From NCBI RefSeq assembly GCF_029962835.1, contig NC_080577.1:23666501-23730500 (forward strand): a DNA stretch of 64,000 bases, read 5' to 3'. This stretch comes from Magnolia sinica (Eukaryota > Streptophyta > Magnoliopsida > Magnoliales > Magnoliaceae). Both the position numbers and the translations under genes were made by a program. Positions 11,641 to 23,909 of this stretch are shown piece by piece. The stretch's first letter is position 1; each line of letters opens with the position of its first letter. Below the pieces are notes generated by a model. The model made no database searches, was not told the DNA's origin, and saw only the letters and a list, made by a program, of their open reading frames with translations.

Positions 11641-14600
11641 AAGGCCCTTGCCCCAACTCCTTGACCTTTAGAATTTTATTTTATTTTTTTCTTGTTATTC
11701 AAAAAAAAAAAAAAAAAAACCTCAAGAGTTAAAATATCAAAACTTCTGGCAAGCAAAACACCACCAAGTTCTCAATTGCATGACTACGGAAATGAGGAAA
11801 AATATAAAATGAAGCCAAAATTTTCAAACATTTCAGAGCTGCCTTCTACCTATGGCCCCCACTTAAGACGAAGCACCACTGCGAAGCGCTTGAGCTTCCT
11901 TGGGTTTCCTTGGAGCCAACTGAGTATCAGGCTGCAGCATCAACCAAGTAGGTTTGTTAGACCTAAAAGCAAAACAATGATTGACTATAATTTTCTCTTC
12001 AAAGACTCGAATGTAGAAACATTAAATCTACCATATGCCCATATTCAAAGGCCAAACAAGAGCAAACGTGTGTTATGTGGTTAATAAAGCTTCAGGATCT
12101 GTTTGGACATGGGCTGAATCATTTCTTAGTGTTGTTGTCATTTTTTATTTTTGCCTGGGTGTGTTTGGCTTATTAAGAAAATCTTATCTCCATGAAGTTT
12201 AAAAGGGTGTGCTTCTATTTTTCCCTTGCTTGAATGGAAAGGGGCACATGCATTTATTTTTCCCCTGCATATTCTGTAGGCATACATAACTGCAAGTCTG
12301 CAACTAGTGAAACAAAAAGGAGAGTAATTGAAGAATTTGCGTTTTATCTCCACCTTGACAGGTTCTTCCTTCTCAGACAAAATCAACTCAATATGACAAG
12401 GTGATGACATATAGGCTGGCAGAGCAAAGCACAGCATCTTGTTGTTAATACATGAGCACAAATTCACAAAGTGGACCAAATAATATTGATATATGAGATA
12501 AAAACTTACGGTTAATCCTTCCATAAGCATGGTACACTCAGCGCCTCTGCTTCTAGGCTTGATTCACCTGGTTGTGAGAAACAAACAGTTTGTCCACATC
12601 CAAACCTTTCACCTGCAAATAACATTTATTATCATGTAACATGCCAAAGAAGAAACTAGGTGGGGTAGAAGAAGATGGTAATGAGCTTTAGTAAGAGAAA
12701 TTAACCACAAGGATAGGGTACAACATACATCGGAGTTGCTCTCAGCATTCTTGAGCAAGTCCAGAATGAGGTTTGCAGATTTCGCTGGCCAGCGGCCCTG
12801 TCCATTTGAATGGTGGTTCTTTGCTTGGGCAGTGCAGCCAACACCGCCACAAAATCACTGGAAGGGAATGGCTTTTTAACGAGTGATTACATCCTGAAGA
12901 TACCTTTTCGCCTTCACCAGGGGCAACTTTCTCATTGCATGGGCAGTTTCCCTGGTATTCTGATAAGAAAAAAAATTAAAAAAAAAAAAAAAAATCAAAG
13001 ATGAGCAGACAAGGACCTTATCTTAGTCCTAGCATACCATAGAAGTGCAGGAACTATGATATACAAAAGAAGATTGTCATACACATGGCCTGTTGGAGGC
13101 ACCCTTTGAAGGCCAATTTGATCCAAACTGTTTTTATGTTGTGCATTTTGATGCATTTTGGAAATCCCCGCCTCATCTCTCGCTCGACAAAGTAGGCGCT
13201 AAAATGCTGAGTTAGCAAAAGTGCTTATTCGTTTTTTTGTCAAGTCAACAGAAAAAGCAGGCTTCAAACCCCCTTTTTTTTCCGGAAATTCCATTCTGAG
13301 GAATTGCATTAAACAGGCCCTCAAAAGCCAAGTGACCAGAACATAGGATACCCATAAGAAAATTGCACCATTATTATAGTTGAAATGCAGACAAAAGAAA
13401 AGGCATCTCAATGTACTAAGATGGGATTCCAGACAAGGGCCAGACAATGGGATCAAATCGAATGTAGAATGATGGAGACTCTTCAACCCTATACATGGCA
13501 TAGTTGTACAGCAATCAAGACTGTCCCAATCCCTGAGCTAACTGTGGATAGAGAATAAGCTAAAAATTGAAATGAGAAGAAAATATTAAAATTCAGAATT
13601 TTTTTCCTTTGAATTCAGACCGCTCACTGTTTTACCCTTAACCATCCATTTGATAGCCCATTAATTGCATGGTTAGCTTCGCTTGATCAGTATGATTTTA
13701 TGGCTATGCTCCATACACAAAGGGACCCACATTTTCGATTTTCTGGATAGTTGTATATCAGTGCCACATGTGAGGAGGATGAGTTACAAGTTACTACCAT
13801 TTTTTAAGTTGAAAAAAAATCTAACATAAGAGTCTGCCACCCAAGCCCACAGCATCATCCCAGTAGCAGTACAAGGTCTCAATGAGGATGAGTAAAATGA
13901 GACATCCAGTCCACCTGTGAGGATGGAAGTCCAAGTTGTACAAGTACCATAAATGTGGCATGTGTATGGTACATTCATTCATTATGGACAACAATGGATA
14001 GGTCTCACAACAAAAATCATAGCTATGGAGCAATCCTAATCCCAATCATTGTGATTTTTGTTTTTTGTTTTTTGTTTTTTTTGGGTATATGGCCCCTTTA
14101 TGGCGCCTTGATCAGATAGGGTATAGAATACATGAGATCTCCCATTGTGCTTTCAATGAATTATTGTATACAACAGCTTTGTGAAGCAATCAACTGTCAT
14201 GCATGTCAAACATTTGAACCATGCGAAAGATGGGCCACCCAATGAAGGTCATGTGCCGTGAAAATCCAGCCAACCAATGCATTAGATGGGCCATGTCTCT
14301 GCACTGAGTCAGACCATCAACTGTCCATTGATTTCGAAGGCACAGCCTGCCCAATGCATGGACTAGCTTGATTTTTACCCAATGTGATCTACACACAATG
14401 TGGTCCCTGCCACCTTTTTCATGGATTGGATATCTACACACAATGCTCAATAAAAAAGGAGCAAATTTGCATAATTTTGAGTAGATCACACACCATCTCA
14501 ATTGATAATGAAAATTAGAAACAGTTCAGCGAGGACTCAAATTAGAACAGTGAAATTAAGCAACTCAGAAAGGCTTCCAAATTATAACCTGACAAAGATG

Positions 14601-15520
14601 GTTCTGTGATTCATAAAACACCATGTGCTCAAGAATCTAACAGTGGCTGACCAAACATTGAAGTACACAGCAGAGTTGCAGCACTTGGAAGTTTTGAACT
14701 CATTAGCATAGAAAGGCAACATAACATGGAAGAAGCAGAACCCCAGAAATAACTTCCCCAGAGGGTAACGGTTGATCCCCTGATTGATCCCCAAAAATAA
14801 CCAGACGCAAATATGCAAATTTAAATTCCTTAAACATTACTAATAGACAGAGCAGTCTAATAATCAAGGAACCTATCACCTTAAGATGACAAATTATTGT
14901 CAGAACCATCTAACACTACCACAATGTACAGTGTTCATCCAAAAAGTAAATGACAGAAATCATCTAGCACCAGCATTATATACAGGTGTTCATCCAAAAA
15001 GTGGCAGAAACCTCAGGGCCTGTTTGGCATTGCTTCTAGCAACTGTAGACTTGATTATCAAGAAATGATTCTTGAGAATTGCTCATGTGAAAAGTGCATG
15101 TTTACTGGTAAAGAAAAAAACAATTTCCCCATGAAGGTTCAATGGTCAGAGTTGAATCCCACTGTTTACCATGGAGTGGCCCACTCAAGTCTCAGATCTA
15201 CCTCTTTTATTGAATCATATCATAATATTATAGGGGGAAACAGATGGCTAGATGTCGCACAGTCATCACAGTGGCCCCACAGTGATGCAGGCAGGAGTTA
15301 TAGGAAAGTTGTGTACATCTGCAACTGAGATTTGCTAAGCCCACACACATGTACAATAAAACTCATGTGCGCACAGTGATGCAGGCGAGAGTTATAGGAA
15401 AGTTGTGTCCATCTGCAAATGAGATTTGCTAAGCCCACGCACATGTAGAATAAAACTCACATCCGCACCACACGTTTGTCATCATGGCACACAGGTCTGA
15501 GATCCAATCCATCCAGTAGA
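11641..15520. other. 3.88-kb segment present in block A only
   Basis: The motif aaaggc occurs at 11,640-11,645 and again at 15,520-15,525. Block B reads straight from the left flank through a single aaaggc into the right flank at about 54,195-54,200. The segment contains the RPL17 pseudogene and further gene-free DNA with MITE-like ends (for example cagggcctgtttggcat at 15,013 and ccaaacaggctc near 15,970). The simplest reading is a deletion in B between microhomologies. Confidence 0.8.
11863..12959 (-). pseudogene. RPL17: Ribosomal protein L17 (uL22) unprocessed pseudogene
   Basis: uL22 lines the peptide exit tunnel of the cytosolic 60S subunit. Four exons match plant RPL17 in order: 12,959-12,729 (starts [14 protein letters not shown]; includes [18 protein letters not shown]), 12,612-12,510 ([10 protein letters not shown]...YHAYGRIN), 12,415-12,354 (YMSSPCHIELILSEKEEPVK) and 11,931-11,863 (PDTQLAP...SGASS, TAA). 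All three introns (116, 94 and 422 bp) keep GT-AG ends and phase, so this is a duplicated gene copy, not a retrocopy. It has four nonsense codons, at 12,878-12,876, 12,857-12,855, 12,555-12,553 and 12,540-12,538, and several Arg-to-Cys/His/Gly changes typical of CpG decay. The first exon (about 27 N-terminal residues) was not found upstream. A functional parent is expected elsewhere. It is absent from block B. Confidence 0.9.
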
Positions 15521-16760
15521 AAGGCACCACTATATCGATGCCCTAGCCCAAGAATGAGGTTGATCCACTGGCCAGAGGGCCTCAGTGTGGCTGAGGTTTT
15601 CTCACCCAAACCATCTGTTTCTAATATTGGGGCCCACCTTCTGAGAAGACCAGATTAATTTTAAGGAAAACATGGCTGGGACCATCCAGTAGATGGATTT
15701 AATCTTGGACCTACATGCCATGATGGCACACGTAATGTGTATGGCTCTACACTTGTGTGCAATCAACAAACCTTCCAACAAGCGACAGAGATCTTTGCAA
15801 GCATGTAGAAGTGGAAACCCTTAAAGGAAACGGGCTACGCTGTGGGAAAAGCACAAATTTGGAAAATTGTTTTCCTAAAATTGATTAAGTGGTTAACCAA
15901 ACACACTCAAATCCCAAAGAAGTAAATTTCAGAATCAAAATCACAAAAAATACACTCTTTTTAGCAAAGCCAAACAGGCTCTTAGTGATTTTCAATAAAG
16001 ACTTGCTATATAAACATGTCCCAGCTTTTAATAACCCAGCAACAAATGGGATTTTTATGTAGAATACTAAGAAATAATAGTGGCATTACATTCATCCATT
16101 TATGGAGTTAGTTTATAATGGCCCATCATGTGTTGAACCCATGGTTTTGAAAATTGGCTATGGTACATAGGCATATTGTAACAGTATTGGTCATCCCCAT
16201 TGCACGATAGGTAAATATTGATGTATAGGAGTTTCTTGCTCCCAAAAAATCCCATGACAATTCATATTGCCAACACTGAATTGTAGAAAATACTTGAGTT
16301 CATAACTTCGTATTCAAATCAAGAAAATTAGTGAAGCATAATTCATCACCAATTTCCACATTGCTCATTAATTTTGCAGCATGCTTCATTGACTGAAACA
16401 TCTGCATGAAAAATATATTTCACGAGCGACCTCAATTTCATTAAAAGCAAAAAGCAGAAAAAACAATCAAGAGATTCGAAACAAGACTTCCTTTGGCAAG
16501 CATTATGATCTCATTAGCCTCACAAAGCACACAAAACCAAAAAAAAACAAAAACAATTTTGACACATTTGTATGAAAAAAATCACAAACCATAAACAAAT
16601 CTGTGAGCAATTAGCTTCAGCTGAGAATTCCATTTAAAAAAAAAAAAAAAAAAAAATCCTACTAGGAAGTTTCTACAAAATTACAATGGCATATGTGAGC
16701 TTACAAAAGATTGATCAGAAGAACTTACTAGGATAACAACAGTGACATAATAACCAATTT
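13000..16760. other. Intergenic stretch, no supported gene
   Basis: I see no gene. There is a local duplication at about 15,275-15,345 and 15,375-15,445 (gatgcaggc...gagttataggaaagttgtg...ctgcaa). An inverted pair (gcctgtttggc near 15,017; gccaaacaggc near 15,971) may mark a roughly 1-kb non-autonomous hAT-type element. Poly-A runs occur at 12,965-12,995 and 16,633-16,655. Confidence 0.4.
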
Positions 16761-16769
16761 TTAATGAGG

Positions 16770-16865
16770 TCAAGTTAACACCCGGTCAAGGGTTCGAGTA
16801 TCCATAGGTGGTGAAATCCCACTACGGCGTGAGTGTGTGGGGGTGTGTGTGCGTGTGTAAAAAAA
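16770..16865 (+). mobile_element. SINE-like fragment
   Basis: The fragment contains gggttcgagtatcc, which resembles a tRNA-type box B, followed by gtggtgaaatcccactacgg and a G/T-rich tail ending in an A-rich run. A reversed piece of the same type (agtgggatttcaccat) lies at 37,602-37,620 inside the large LTR. The block-B copy is at about 55,445-55,540. No clear box A or target duplication was found. Confidence 0.4.
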
Positions 16866-17632
16866 TAAAAATAAAAAAGTTAATATTTAATGTGTCTTCA
16901 TTTACTGAACCTTTTGCCACTGACAAAGCTTACAAAGGTTCACCCAATAACAATGTGTTCAGTTTCCCTGAAGTTTATGAGAGACCTGCTCATATAGACA
17001 ACAGGCCACTGCTTTTTTTCTTCAGGTTAAAAACCCTAGACAAAACAATATCATGACAAGTCAACATTTGGAAAAGTCCATGGAAAAGATAAAAAATCAT
17101 CCTGAGATTATTAAAATGTCAAAAGAGGAAGCATTCCCGACAAGCAAAAGCTGACCACTGTGTAAGAATGTCTTTGTTCATATGCTGATCACGAAAAAGA
17201 ATGTTACAGTTTTTTTTTTTTTTTTAAATGCCTAAATATGAGTTCCACTCTCACCAATCTTCACCAACCATTTGGTTTCTCCAGAAGCAAAAAAGACAAA
17301 CACCAGATTGCAAAGCAACTGTCTCAGATAACAAACGACACCTTAACTTAAAACTATAGCATCAGTGGCAACTAGAACGACCAAATAACTACCAAGCTAT
17401 GTGACAATGGCACTCTATTTTCTAAAAAAGAAAAATTTTATCGTGTCAGATATAAGGAAAAAAAAAACACTTTTACCTTCCTGTTCTCATACATCAACAG
17501 TATCATATACTTTTATATAGTTGTTAGTGCATTTTACTTAAGAGATACATTTTCCAATATCTCATATTTTCTTATATAACATATTTTTCAATATCATATA
17601 CAAAGTAAGTTGGTACAAGTTGAAGGCTCTAA

Positions 17633-17779
17633 AGGGCAAGGGAAAGGCCAAAAAGGACATAGGTGAAGGTGGTAAGAAAAGACTTGATGACCTATGGTCT
17701 AGCTGAAGTTATGGTCCTTGATAGAGTGGAATGATAGAATAGGATTCCTGTAGCCAACCCCAATTAATTGGGATAAGGC
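17633..17779 (+). mobile_element. RTE-type LINE, 3' end of ORF2 (decayed)
   Basis: One frame reads RARERPKRT, VKVVRKDLMTYGLAEV and LDRVE...NRIPVANPN, separated by stop codons. It is followed by the tail caattaattgggataagg. This matches the C-terminal tail of plant RTE LINE polyproteins (RGRPK...T...V.KDL...L...LDR..WR..I.VADP). Only this tail is present; no reverse transcriptase or endonuclease domain lies upstream. Several in-frame stops are present. The same relic is at 56,295-56,440 in block B. Confidence 0.6.
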
Positions 17780-18329
17780 ATAGAAGACTTTCTCATGGAT
17801 CTCCATCATGGCTGGGGATGCTCTGGCAGAGTGTGATAGTCGATTCGGAGGCACTTGCAAGTTGTATGTGCCAGCATATGTTAATCCTAAGTTAACAATT
17901 GAAATTACCAGACCCACTGTCCATTGATAATAGGTCAAATCCATGTAATTTTTTATTGGGACCCACATTCCAATTGTTTAATATAGTTACATGTGATTTC
18001 TTAGACTGTGCCACACTATGGAAGTTTTCTTCCCCAACATTTTAAGAATGGTGGTGACTCATCTACTGTGACTATGTCATGGTGGACAGAAAGACCAGAC
18101 TGTGGACTCAGCTTTGGATGGAGCATAACCAATCTTCACACCTGGCAGACAATACTGACCATCCATTTGGTAGGTGCCAATGGGATTCACAATGTCGGAT
18201 CACTGGATAGATGCACATGTGAGCCACATGTGAGAAGTACGAGTCACCACTATTTTAGAAGACTAGGTTTCAATTACAGTGGTCATAATTTTCTATGTGC
18301 ACAAGTAATGAAATCACATTAACCAAAAG

Positions 18330-19700
18330 TTTGAAATTTAGAGCTGTTAATCAAGTTTTGCTATCTATCATCTACCAAATATACCTCATAACCAATGCCA
18401 TGGAATACAAAGGACACCCCACTCGGCAAGATTTCAAGCCGGGTCACAAGATCCCGACTGGGCAGGATTTGTCAAGTTGGACCATGGATAGGTCAACTCA
18501 ACACGACTCACCACAACTCACTCAGGATGAGTCGCTTGCCTGGTCAAAAGTTATGAGAGGTAAGGACGCAACCAACGCATCAGCCACACTTGTGAATGAA
18601 TTTTCTATTTTATCCATGACAAGTGCTTTAATGCTGTCAGAGCACTATTAAGTTATAGTGCTCCTAAGTGTTGAAAATAAAATATGCACTTATAGAGAAT
18701 GTCGAGAATGGCTTAAAGGCGCGTACTAATGTGCGGTTTTTTAAGATAGTCGAAGCCTCTCAAATGTGCAAGGTGCCACACTACCCTTGGGATCCAATTA
18801 AACTTGGCTTGATCCAGTCTTCCAGCAAGCTTTCATTGCTCAACAAAGACGCAGTACTTGACCTTGCACTATATGCCTGGAATGAATTGAAAATAAGGAG
18901 ATGAAGTTGAAGTTGTTCCAGCACCTGACTCTTATCTTTTTTTATAGAAGGATATTAATTATGCAGTTAATGAAATACGCAATCCCAATGTAATGCTACT
19001 AATAGCAAGAAGCTTCTAGGTCAAGAGACTTTTTAGCTCCCCAAGTGGGCTTGGAGACTTTATAGTCTGTCATCTACCTCATTGGACTTGAGGCCCAACA
19101 GATAAGTCCATTTGGACAAGACTAAGTCACAATGGAGGCCCCACAGCACTGTGGGTGTGCTCTCTTTACTCTACTTCCAATGTGGGACTAAACAAGTTTC
19201 AAAAAAAACAAAAGTTTAGCAAAGAAATTTTAAAAACTATTTCAGCACTAGTTGCATCTAGTAACTTACGCAGTTCAATAAATCAATCTAAACTGTCCAT
19301 TATGTCTAGAACTCATTTCAAGGGCTACCATACTAACTTGATGACCGAATCCATCTTAAATTCATCCTTATTGTTTGTAGCTATCCTTTTTCCAACCCAT
19401 GGATGAGATGGTTTAGATCGCCTAATAGAAGTCAATTCTTCAGAATCATAAGAAATCCATGATAGGAACTATCAACTAGATGGATCAAATTGTTGGTTAG
19501 ACCTATTCTTGTATAAATGATGGTGACCATCCATCATAAGATGAGTGTGATATTTACATGGTTGCCCATGAAATCTGCATGGGACCTAATGGACAGTCTA
19601 GATCAATGGAATGGATTGTTTAAGTGTCCCAATCAAACTAGGAGCACTCCAATAGCGTTCCGAGAGCACTGAAGCATCTGTCTGTAATATCATCATTAAA
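18330..19700. repeat. Repeat segment, single in block A and partly doubled in block B
   Basis: The stretch from gaaatttagagctgttaatc to about 19,100 occurs once here but twice in block B (about 57,000-57,725 and 59,905-60,685). Its first part is also related to B 49,690-50,190. The part at 19,270-19,680 is a diverged copy of 6,700-7,170 (shared motifs ttggttagac, cctaatggacagt, ggagcact). No gene is supported. Confidence 0.55.
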
Positions 19701-20815
19701 TCAATTAATCAATTTATCAAATATCTAAAAGAATCAAGTAAAGACCCAGATGAGTCTTTGAGTCAACCCAATACAGGTAGACATCGAGTCTAGTCAAGTT
19801 GAGTTTTTGGGTTTTAAAACTATGCTTCCTGTTACCTATCTGAAGATGTGAACCGCGACCCAAACCACTCAAGAGTCCAGCTGAATAACTTTAACCAACT
19901 GTGAATCTTATGGCACTCTGTCGTATGCTCTGCCGCTACTTTGTTTTGGGCTCCACGGGGGAAGCTATAACACCGTTCATGCCTTCCCGACTTGGAAAGA
20001 TTACTAAAATGCTTCTACCTGAGATGCTCATTATGGACTGAGTTCAGGCATCGTAGATGACCATGGAACACATTCAAGCTCAGATGATTGGATTGGATCT
20101 ACTTGCGACGGATTGAAATTTAAATGCAGCATCAGTTGGTAACGAGCTGAGGATATTGAGCAACACCCTGTTGAGAACATACTTCAGTTGTGAAGCACAG
20201 GCAGAGCCATAACCCAGATATCTACAATGGCACTTTTGCTCCTGTCCACCTTGCTGGAATTGGCAGGCAGTCTCGGAGAGAAGATAACCACTCAGGAAAA
20301 ATCAAGACTCCTCAATTTCAGGCTGATAACCTTGTGCCAGCCTCCCTTTGGGATGAGAATGCAAATGGGCAGTCCAAATATTCTGGGTCCCCTCAATTCC
20401 ATGCCTGCAGCGATTGAAAGATGATGACAACAGCACAACATGAAGCAGGGATTACAAACAACATATCTAGCAATCTCGGAACAGTGAAAGACTGTGCCTC
20501 TTCCTGTATAGCCAGCAGCAGCGCAATGCAAACAGCAGCCCGGCCTAAACAGGCCTTGCAGCAAGCTGCGAATTCTGGAATGCACTTGGATCAAATGGTC
20601 CTCCCCAAAAAGACTACACCTATCTTCCAGGTTTCGATTAATTGACGGGCACATCATCTACGGTCCCCCCTAAAGGGACTACACCCAAATTGCCATCTTC
20701 CAAGTTTCGATCCGCAGGCCCATCACCTACTTTGACCCAATCAGGTCACCACCGTCGTAGGATCTCAATTTCATAATCAGCTCTCAAGTTTGATTCTTCG
20801 TTTGTATTCAATCAT
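19700..20815. other. PPR downstream flank, no supported gene
   Basis: No recognised gene. The stretch is well conserved in block B (61,270-62,398). The small plus-strand frames at 20,190-20,424 stay open in both blocks, but nothing in them is familiar, and the surrounding non-coding DNA is equally conserved. It lies just past the stop codon of the minus-strand PPR gene and could include its 3' UTR. Confidence 0.4.
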
Positions 20816-22634
20816 TTACCAGTAATCCCCACAAGTGCAGCTCCCATGCTCAAACTTGTGGTATCTATTCACATCCCTCACAACAATCTCCCTCTCCAAA
20901 GCCCTGCTCATATACTTGAAAGCCTCATGACAGTCTCTACATATCCTCAGATTCTTAACAACCCTCAGAGCTTTACCCGGTGGAGCAGCCCCGCTCACCA
21001 CCCCAAATGCCACCGCCAGCTTGTCGCTGTGATACCAAAGCGCCTCCCTCTTCTCAGCTGCCTCAACCTCGTGCAGCACCACCTCCGATGCCTCCACGTA
21101 GCCCAGCTTCGCAATCTCCTCCATCAATTCCACCAGCTTGGCGTATATCTCGGCTGTCCTTTCATGCCTCCGGTCTCCTGCCAAGAAGATGTGCACTTCT
21201 CCACGCACTTCTATCCAGCTCCGCCCACCTTCCTTCTTCACCCCTCTGTCTTTCATCATCGTCCTTACTTCAGCCATCTCAAGCCATCTCCCAGCTGCTG
21301 CGTTGATGTTTGAGAGCATCACATAGGCTGAATCGTCTCGTGGGTTGTGCTCAAGAAGCTTATGGCCCACCACCCTGCCCATGTCGACCGCACCATGGGT
21401 TGCACAGGCGGAGAGCAGGGTCCGCCATACTGCAGCATCGGGCTCAAATGGCATTGTGTTTGCGAGGTTCTCTGCATCCTTGAGTTGGCCTGCCCGGGCC
21501 ATGGTGCCCACCACGCAAGTGTAATGCTCGAGCCCCGGTCGCATTCCATATTCATTGGTCATTGAATCAAGCCATTGCTTGGCTTCAAAGACCAAGCCTG
21601 AGTTGCTAAATGCAGTGAGGATTGCAAGAATGCTGAGCTCGTCGGCTACTAGCCCATGGCTTGGCATCCTGTAAAAAAGCTCAATTGCAGAGCCCGAGTC
21701 GCCCTGTTGGGCATATGCTGCCATCATTGAATTCCACCCGATGATGTTCGCGCCCGGCAACAACCCATCGAACACCTGCCGCGCGTCAGAAACAAGGCCT
21801 GACTTCCCGTACGCATCAACCAACGCAGTCCCCACAACGAGGTTCGACTTGAGGCCCGCAACGGCAGCATGCGCGTGCAGGATCCGGCACTGCTCAAGAG
21901 CAGCCGCCTCCGCTGCCGCCCGCAGCGCACCAGAAACGCTGTACATGGTGGACCCCACGCCGGCCGATCTCATGCCTGCGAATATTGAGATCACGTCCGC
22001 CGAGCGGCAGTTCTGCGCGAGGCCGACAATGGCGGCAGCATAGCAGACCTCGTCTCTGTGGACAAGAGCGCATTTCGAGTACATGTGGGCAAGAGCGCTT
22101 CCGGAAGGCTGCATTTCGAGTACATGTGGACAAGAGCGCTTCCGGAGAAGGGGAGATGGGAAAGAGAGAGCTTGAGGGCGAGGGAGTGGAGCTGGAGGCC
22201 AGTGGAGAGAGAGGGGAGGGAAGCGCAGGTTTTGAGGAGGGTGGCTAACGTGCGCTGGTTGGGGGGAGGATAAGGTGGCGGAGCATGGAAAGGAAGAGGG
22301 AGAGAGAGAAAGGAGTGCTGGCATGGGCGGTGATGATGGACGTCCAGGATACGACGTTGGGCGATGGGATTTCATTGAAGAGGCGGAGGGCGTAGGAGAG
22401 AGTGGATGGGGTTTTGGAGTAGAGAGTGATGAGGCTGTTGAAGATGGAGAGATCGGTGGTGCCTGTTTTGATGGCCCGCGCGTGGATGGGGCCGGGTGAG
22501 CTGGTGGGCCCCACAACGGTGGGTGGTGCTACGTCGCATGGCAGCCGCATGCTTGATGGAGAGGCGGGATGCTGATGTAGTTTGAATTTGGCAGATGGTT
22601 CCTGTAATCTAAAGTTCTGTGTGGCCCACTGCAT
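20816..22634 (-). pseudogene. DYW-class PPR protein gene, copy A (disrupted)
   Basis: PPR-DYW proteins bind organellar RNA and edit C to U in mitochondria or plastids. From about 22,050 leftward one frame is open to the stop: PPR repeats (TALVDAYGKSGLVSDARQVF, GWNSMMAAYAQQG), the E/E+ region (YVMLSN...GRW) and a complete DYW domain ending CTCGDYW, with CRDCH as a zinc-binding CxxC. The N-terminal part (from 22,634 or the ATG at 22,550: HARAIKTGTTDLSIFNSLIT...NVVSW) is in another frame. Frame is lost at the C tract at 22,261-22,266 (6 C where 7 would keep frame). A partial tandem repeat at about 22,060-22,135 also replaces the DDARKAFDGIP segment seen in copy B. The deaminase HSE motif reads HSD (codon at 21,023-21,025). 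The 566-codon open frame is therefore a composite, with an out-of-frame first quarter. Confidence 0.85.
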
Positions 22635-23361
22635 GTCCCACTAAATCCAGTCCGTCTATCAGTTTCTCCAGATTGTATTATGATGGAAGCCTGAATATGA
22701 AGCAGATCCAAGATTGAAGTGGGCCACACCACAGGAACTGTGAGGATGTAAACGCCCAACTTTCAAACCTTCCTGGCGCTCACCCTGACGTTTAAATGCC
22801 ATCTAAACGGAAAAACACAAATGCCAGCGGGATCCTAGCTTCTTTGGGCCACAAGAAGATTTCAACGGTTGGCTCTCAATCCCCACCGTCTCTTGTTGTG
22901 TGGCCCACTTGAATCTTGGATCTGACTAATTTTTTGGGCTCCCACCGTGACATAAGCTGGGAAAACTGATGGAGGGAGTGGATTTTGTACGGACATGTCC
23001 GTAAGCTTCATTGAGTGTCCACGTGAGGCCCGTCCATCATGATGCATTGATTACATCTCCCAAAGTGATGTATTGATTACATCTAACCTGTCCATCATGT
23101 GCGATCCATTATGTTCTTCTAGGAACGTAAGGGATTCAAAACTCAAGTGGGCCACAACATAAGAATGGTTGCAATAGGGAACCCACCATTAAAGTTTCTT
23201 AGATATCTTGTGGGTCCACTACATGTTTTTATATGTTATCCAATCCATTCGGAAGGTGTGGCTCACCTGAGTTCTGGATCGACCTAATTACTATAATTAC
23301 TAAGTTCCTAAGCATAAAACAAGGGGCCCACATTATGGACGCAAAGGATGTTTTGTACACA
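22635..23361. other. PPR upstream flank merging into foldback repeats
   Basis: Fragments of the gtgggccacac/tgtggcccactt foldback family lie at 22,700-22,930. From about 23,050 the sequence matches 41,025-41,330, the region upstream of TOM9 copy B. The TOM9-upstream module therefore follows directly after the PPR gene of block A, which supports a head-to-tail array. Confidence 0.6.
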
Positions 23362-23886
23362 GATTGCGTACTGAGTAACTCAATAGGCTAAGCGTACTGA
23401 GTAAACTCTATGGGATCCACCGTGATTTATGTATTTGATCAACCTCGTTCATCCATTTTAACAGTTAATTTCAGTTTCTAATCCCAAAAATAAAGTGCAT
23501 CCAATAATCAAGTGGACACACCGCAGGAAATAGTGTGAATTGAGTGTCTACCGTTGAAAATTTCTGGGGGGCCACAGAAGTTTTGGATTAAGCTGATATT
23601 TTTGTTTTCCCTTTATCCAGATCTTTGTAATCTTATGAACATGTTGGATGACAAATAAAGATCACTGTGGGCACTAGAAAGGTTTTAACGGTCGAAATCA
23701 TTATTCCCATTGTTTCCTGTGGTATGGTCCACTTAAGCTTTGGATTTGCTTCAATTTTTGGCTTAACTTATAAAATTAACTAAAACAACGGATGGACGGA
23801 TTGGATAAACCGCATACATTCAAGTTGGGCCCAACTGAGTTTACTCAGTATGAAAAAAAGCATACTGAGTAACTCAGTACGCAATC
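23362..23886. repeat. Foldback element, type 1 (complete)
   Basis: The left end gattgcgtactgagtaactc pairs with the right end gagtaactcagtacgcaatc. The arms continue inward over about 250 bases as a long imperfect inverted repeat (for example gtggacacaccgcaggaaa against tttcctgtggtatggtccac). There is no coding sequence. Relatives: 41,334-41,838 (right tip lost) and the right half only at about 30,112-30,293. Confidence 0.75.
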
Positions 23887-23909
23887 CGATTTCATGGTGA
23901 ATAGTTTGG

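Larger units (their letters stand above)
1460..22634. repeat. Segmental duplication block A
   Basis: This block is collinear with 42,100-64,000. Anchor pairs are TOM9 at 1,659/42,864, the hAT-like MITE at 3,976/45,185, the RTE tail at 17,633/56,295 and the PPR gene end at 20,816/62,399. Differences seen: block B has a 560-bp foldback insert at 42,203, about 1.26 kb extra at 48,890-50,150, about 110 bp with poly-C at 53,725, and a partial internal duplication at 57.0-60.7 kb. Block A has 3.88 kb extra at 11,641-15,520. Identity in hand-compared stretches is roughly 95-97%. Confidence 0.9.

Noticed and set aside
12138-12530. 130-residue minus-strand open frame as a gene of its own
   Set aside because: Only its middle (YMSSPCHIELILSEKEEPVK) is real; it is exon 3 of the RPL17 pseudogene with adjoining intron sequence read through.
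20846-21313. 155-residue plus-strand open frame (also 62,429-62,896)
   Set aside because: It is the antisense shadow of the DYW domain; its openness is explained by the codon bias of the PPR gene.
20816-22516. The 566-residue open frame as an intact PPR protein
   Set aside because: Its first quarter (Pro/Ser-rich, residues 1 to about 135) is the wrong frame of the PPR coding sequence; the true N-terminal PPR residues read in other frames.
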